Assembly (NCBI GenBank): GCA_944390495.1 | Contig: CALXQE010000013.1 | Coordinates: forward strand, 21,373 to 85,372 | Reading direction: 5' to 3' | Source of the DNA: an uncultured Clostridia bacterium | GTDB lineage: Bacteria > Bacillota > Clostridia > UBA1381 | Length of the DNA stretch: 64,000 nucleotides | Part shown: in pieces, positions 63,671 to 64,000 of the stretch | How the letters are laid out: each line of letters begins with the position of its first letter | Numbering within the stretch: position 1 is the first letter of the stretch | Program-made: the position numbers and the translations under genes | Notes under the pieces: model-generated | Seen by the model: the letters and a program-made list of their open reading frames with translations, nothing else | The model's database searches: none | What the model was told of the DNA's origin: nothing

Positions 63671-64000
63671 AGTTCAACACTCCCCTTTTCATACAGTTCA
63701 ATGGCATATTTACCATTTAGCTGCGCCTGTTCCTTTAGATAATCATAATTATTCTTTAAGTCATTTTTTATAATATCATAATTTGACACGCATTTATTAA
63801 GCATCTTGCACAAATTTTCTTTTTTTAGTCCTTTTGCTTCAAGATAAAGTTTCTGATGTGTATACTCCATAAAACTACTTATCTTCGGATCATAAACTAT
63901 TCCAATAAGAGGAACTGCATTTACAGCTGAATATATAAGAGTGTGCAGACGCATTCCTATACAACTATCAAAACACTTCATTATTGACATTACATCTTCT
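63667..64000 (-). CDS. csaB: Polysaccharide pyruvyl transferase CsaB (C-terminal part)
   Basis: Only the last 111 residues are in the window; the frame continues past base 64000 with EDVMSIMKCFDSCIGMRLHT. The region CIGMRLHTLIYSAVNAVPLIG and YDPKISSFMEY is typical of CsaB, which adds pyruvate ketals to wall polymers that anchor SLH-domain S-layer proteins. The C-terminal tail is a charged helix. It heads the visible part of the csaB-murJ-ligase-GT4-DUF4330 run and overlaps murJ by 4 bases. Confidence 0.85.
   Translation of the reverse strand, partial: EDVMSIMKCFDSCIGMRLHTLIYSAVNAVPLIGIVYDPKISSFMEYTHQKLYLEAKGLKKENLCKMLNKCVSNYDIIKNDLKNNYDYLKEQAQLNGKYAIELYEKGSVEL

Noticed and set aside
1..64000. 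tRNA, rRNA, CRISPR arrays, toxin-antitoxin pairs or known defence systems
   Set aside because: I looked through intergenic gaps on both strands and saw no cloverleaf, direct-repeat array or matching gene pair; a covariance-model scan could still find a small RNA that I missed.

Overview
The window is AT-rich bacterial DNA from an endospore-forming Firmicute, most likely a member of the Clostridia. The evidence is the set of sporulation genes (spoIVB, yabP, yabQ, a spoVB-type flippase, spoIIGA-sigE-sigG), the Gram-positive gene orders (mazG-like/gdpP/rplI/dnaB; yabP/yabQ/divIC/S1; tepA/ylzJ), strong GGAGG ribosome sites and the low GC content. The standard code is in use: TAA, TGA and TAG all end intact genes. 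I saw no rRNA, tRNA, CRISPR array, prophage or intact insertion sequence. Almost all genes lie on the minus strand.

Layout. 1-2.5 kb: leuCD with a divergent LysR regulator. 2.5-9.9 kb: pcrA, spoIVB, an M18 aminopeptidase, an 8-oxoguanine glycosylase, a zinc-ribbon protein and fba. 10-14.7 kb: a polysaccharide deacetylase, then a minus-strand wall operon (ddl, murI, DUF1934, S41 protease). 14.7-23.7 kb: a tightly packed minus-strand run (membrane/DUF6273 protein, pncB, tsaC, ywlE-like phosphatase, rimI, tsaD, aroB, lspA, rluD). 23.8-28.4 kb: the sporulation/division cluster spoVB-like, mazG, hup, rlbA, yabP, yabQ, divIC, S1 protein. 28.5-37.5 kb: aroA (plus), and a minus-strand replication/translation operon (mazG-like, gdpP, rplI, dnaB, tilS, ftsH, DUF1858). 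37.5-41.5 kb: the only accessory-looking part, with an AraC regulator, a secreted BNR-type carbohydrate-active protein whose single reading frame is cut by an in-frame TGA and an in-frame TAG, and a small Cys-rich protein. 41.5-44 kb: serC-serA. 44-48.4 kb: an LtaS-type sulfatase, an S41 protease and a CdaR/PucR regulator. 48.5-50.9 kb: spoIIGA-sigE-sigG. 51-57.9 kb: galK, thrC, a small P-loop protein, pgi, ylzJ, tepA, metA. 58.1-64 kb: a glycan-export cluster (csaB end, murJ, O-antigen ligase-type protein, GT4 and two DUF4330 proteins).

The regulatory DNA gives the most information. Several promoters can be read directly: a Spo0A-type promoter with an over-long spacer before spoIIGA, a sigma-E-like promoter before yabPQ, a sigma-F-like promoter before spoIVB, a leaderless sigma-A promoter for the glycosylase, two mirror-image promoters sharing a 33-bp dyad between leuC and lysR, and a perfect 34-bp palindrome at the start of the AraC transcript. 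The strongest single oddity is the doubly interrupted secreted gene at 38525-41014. I found no convincing new multi-gene defence or mobile system; most of the window is conserved chromosomal backbone.
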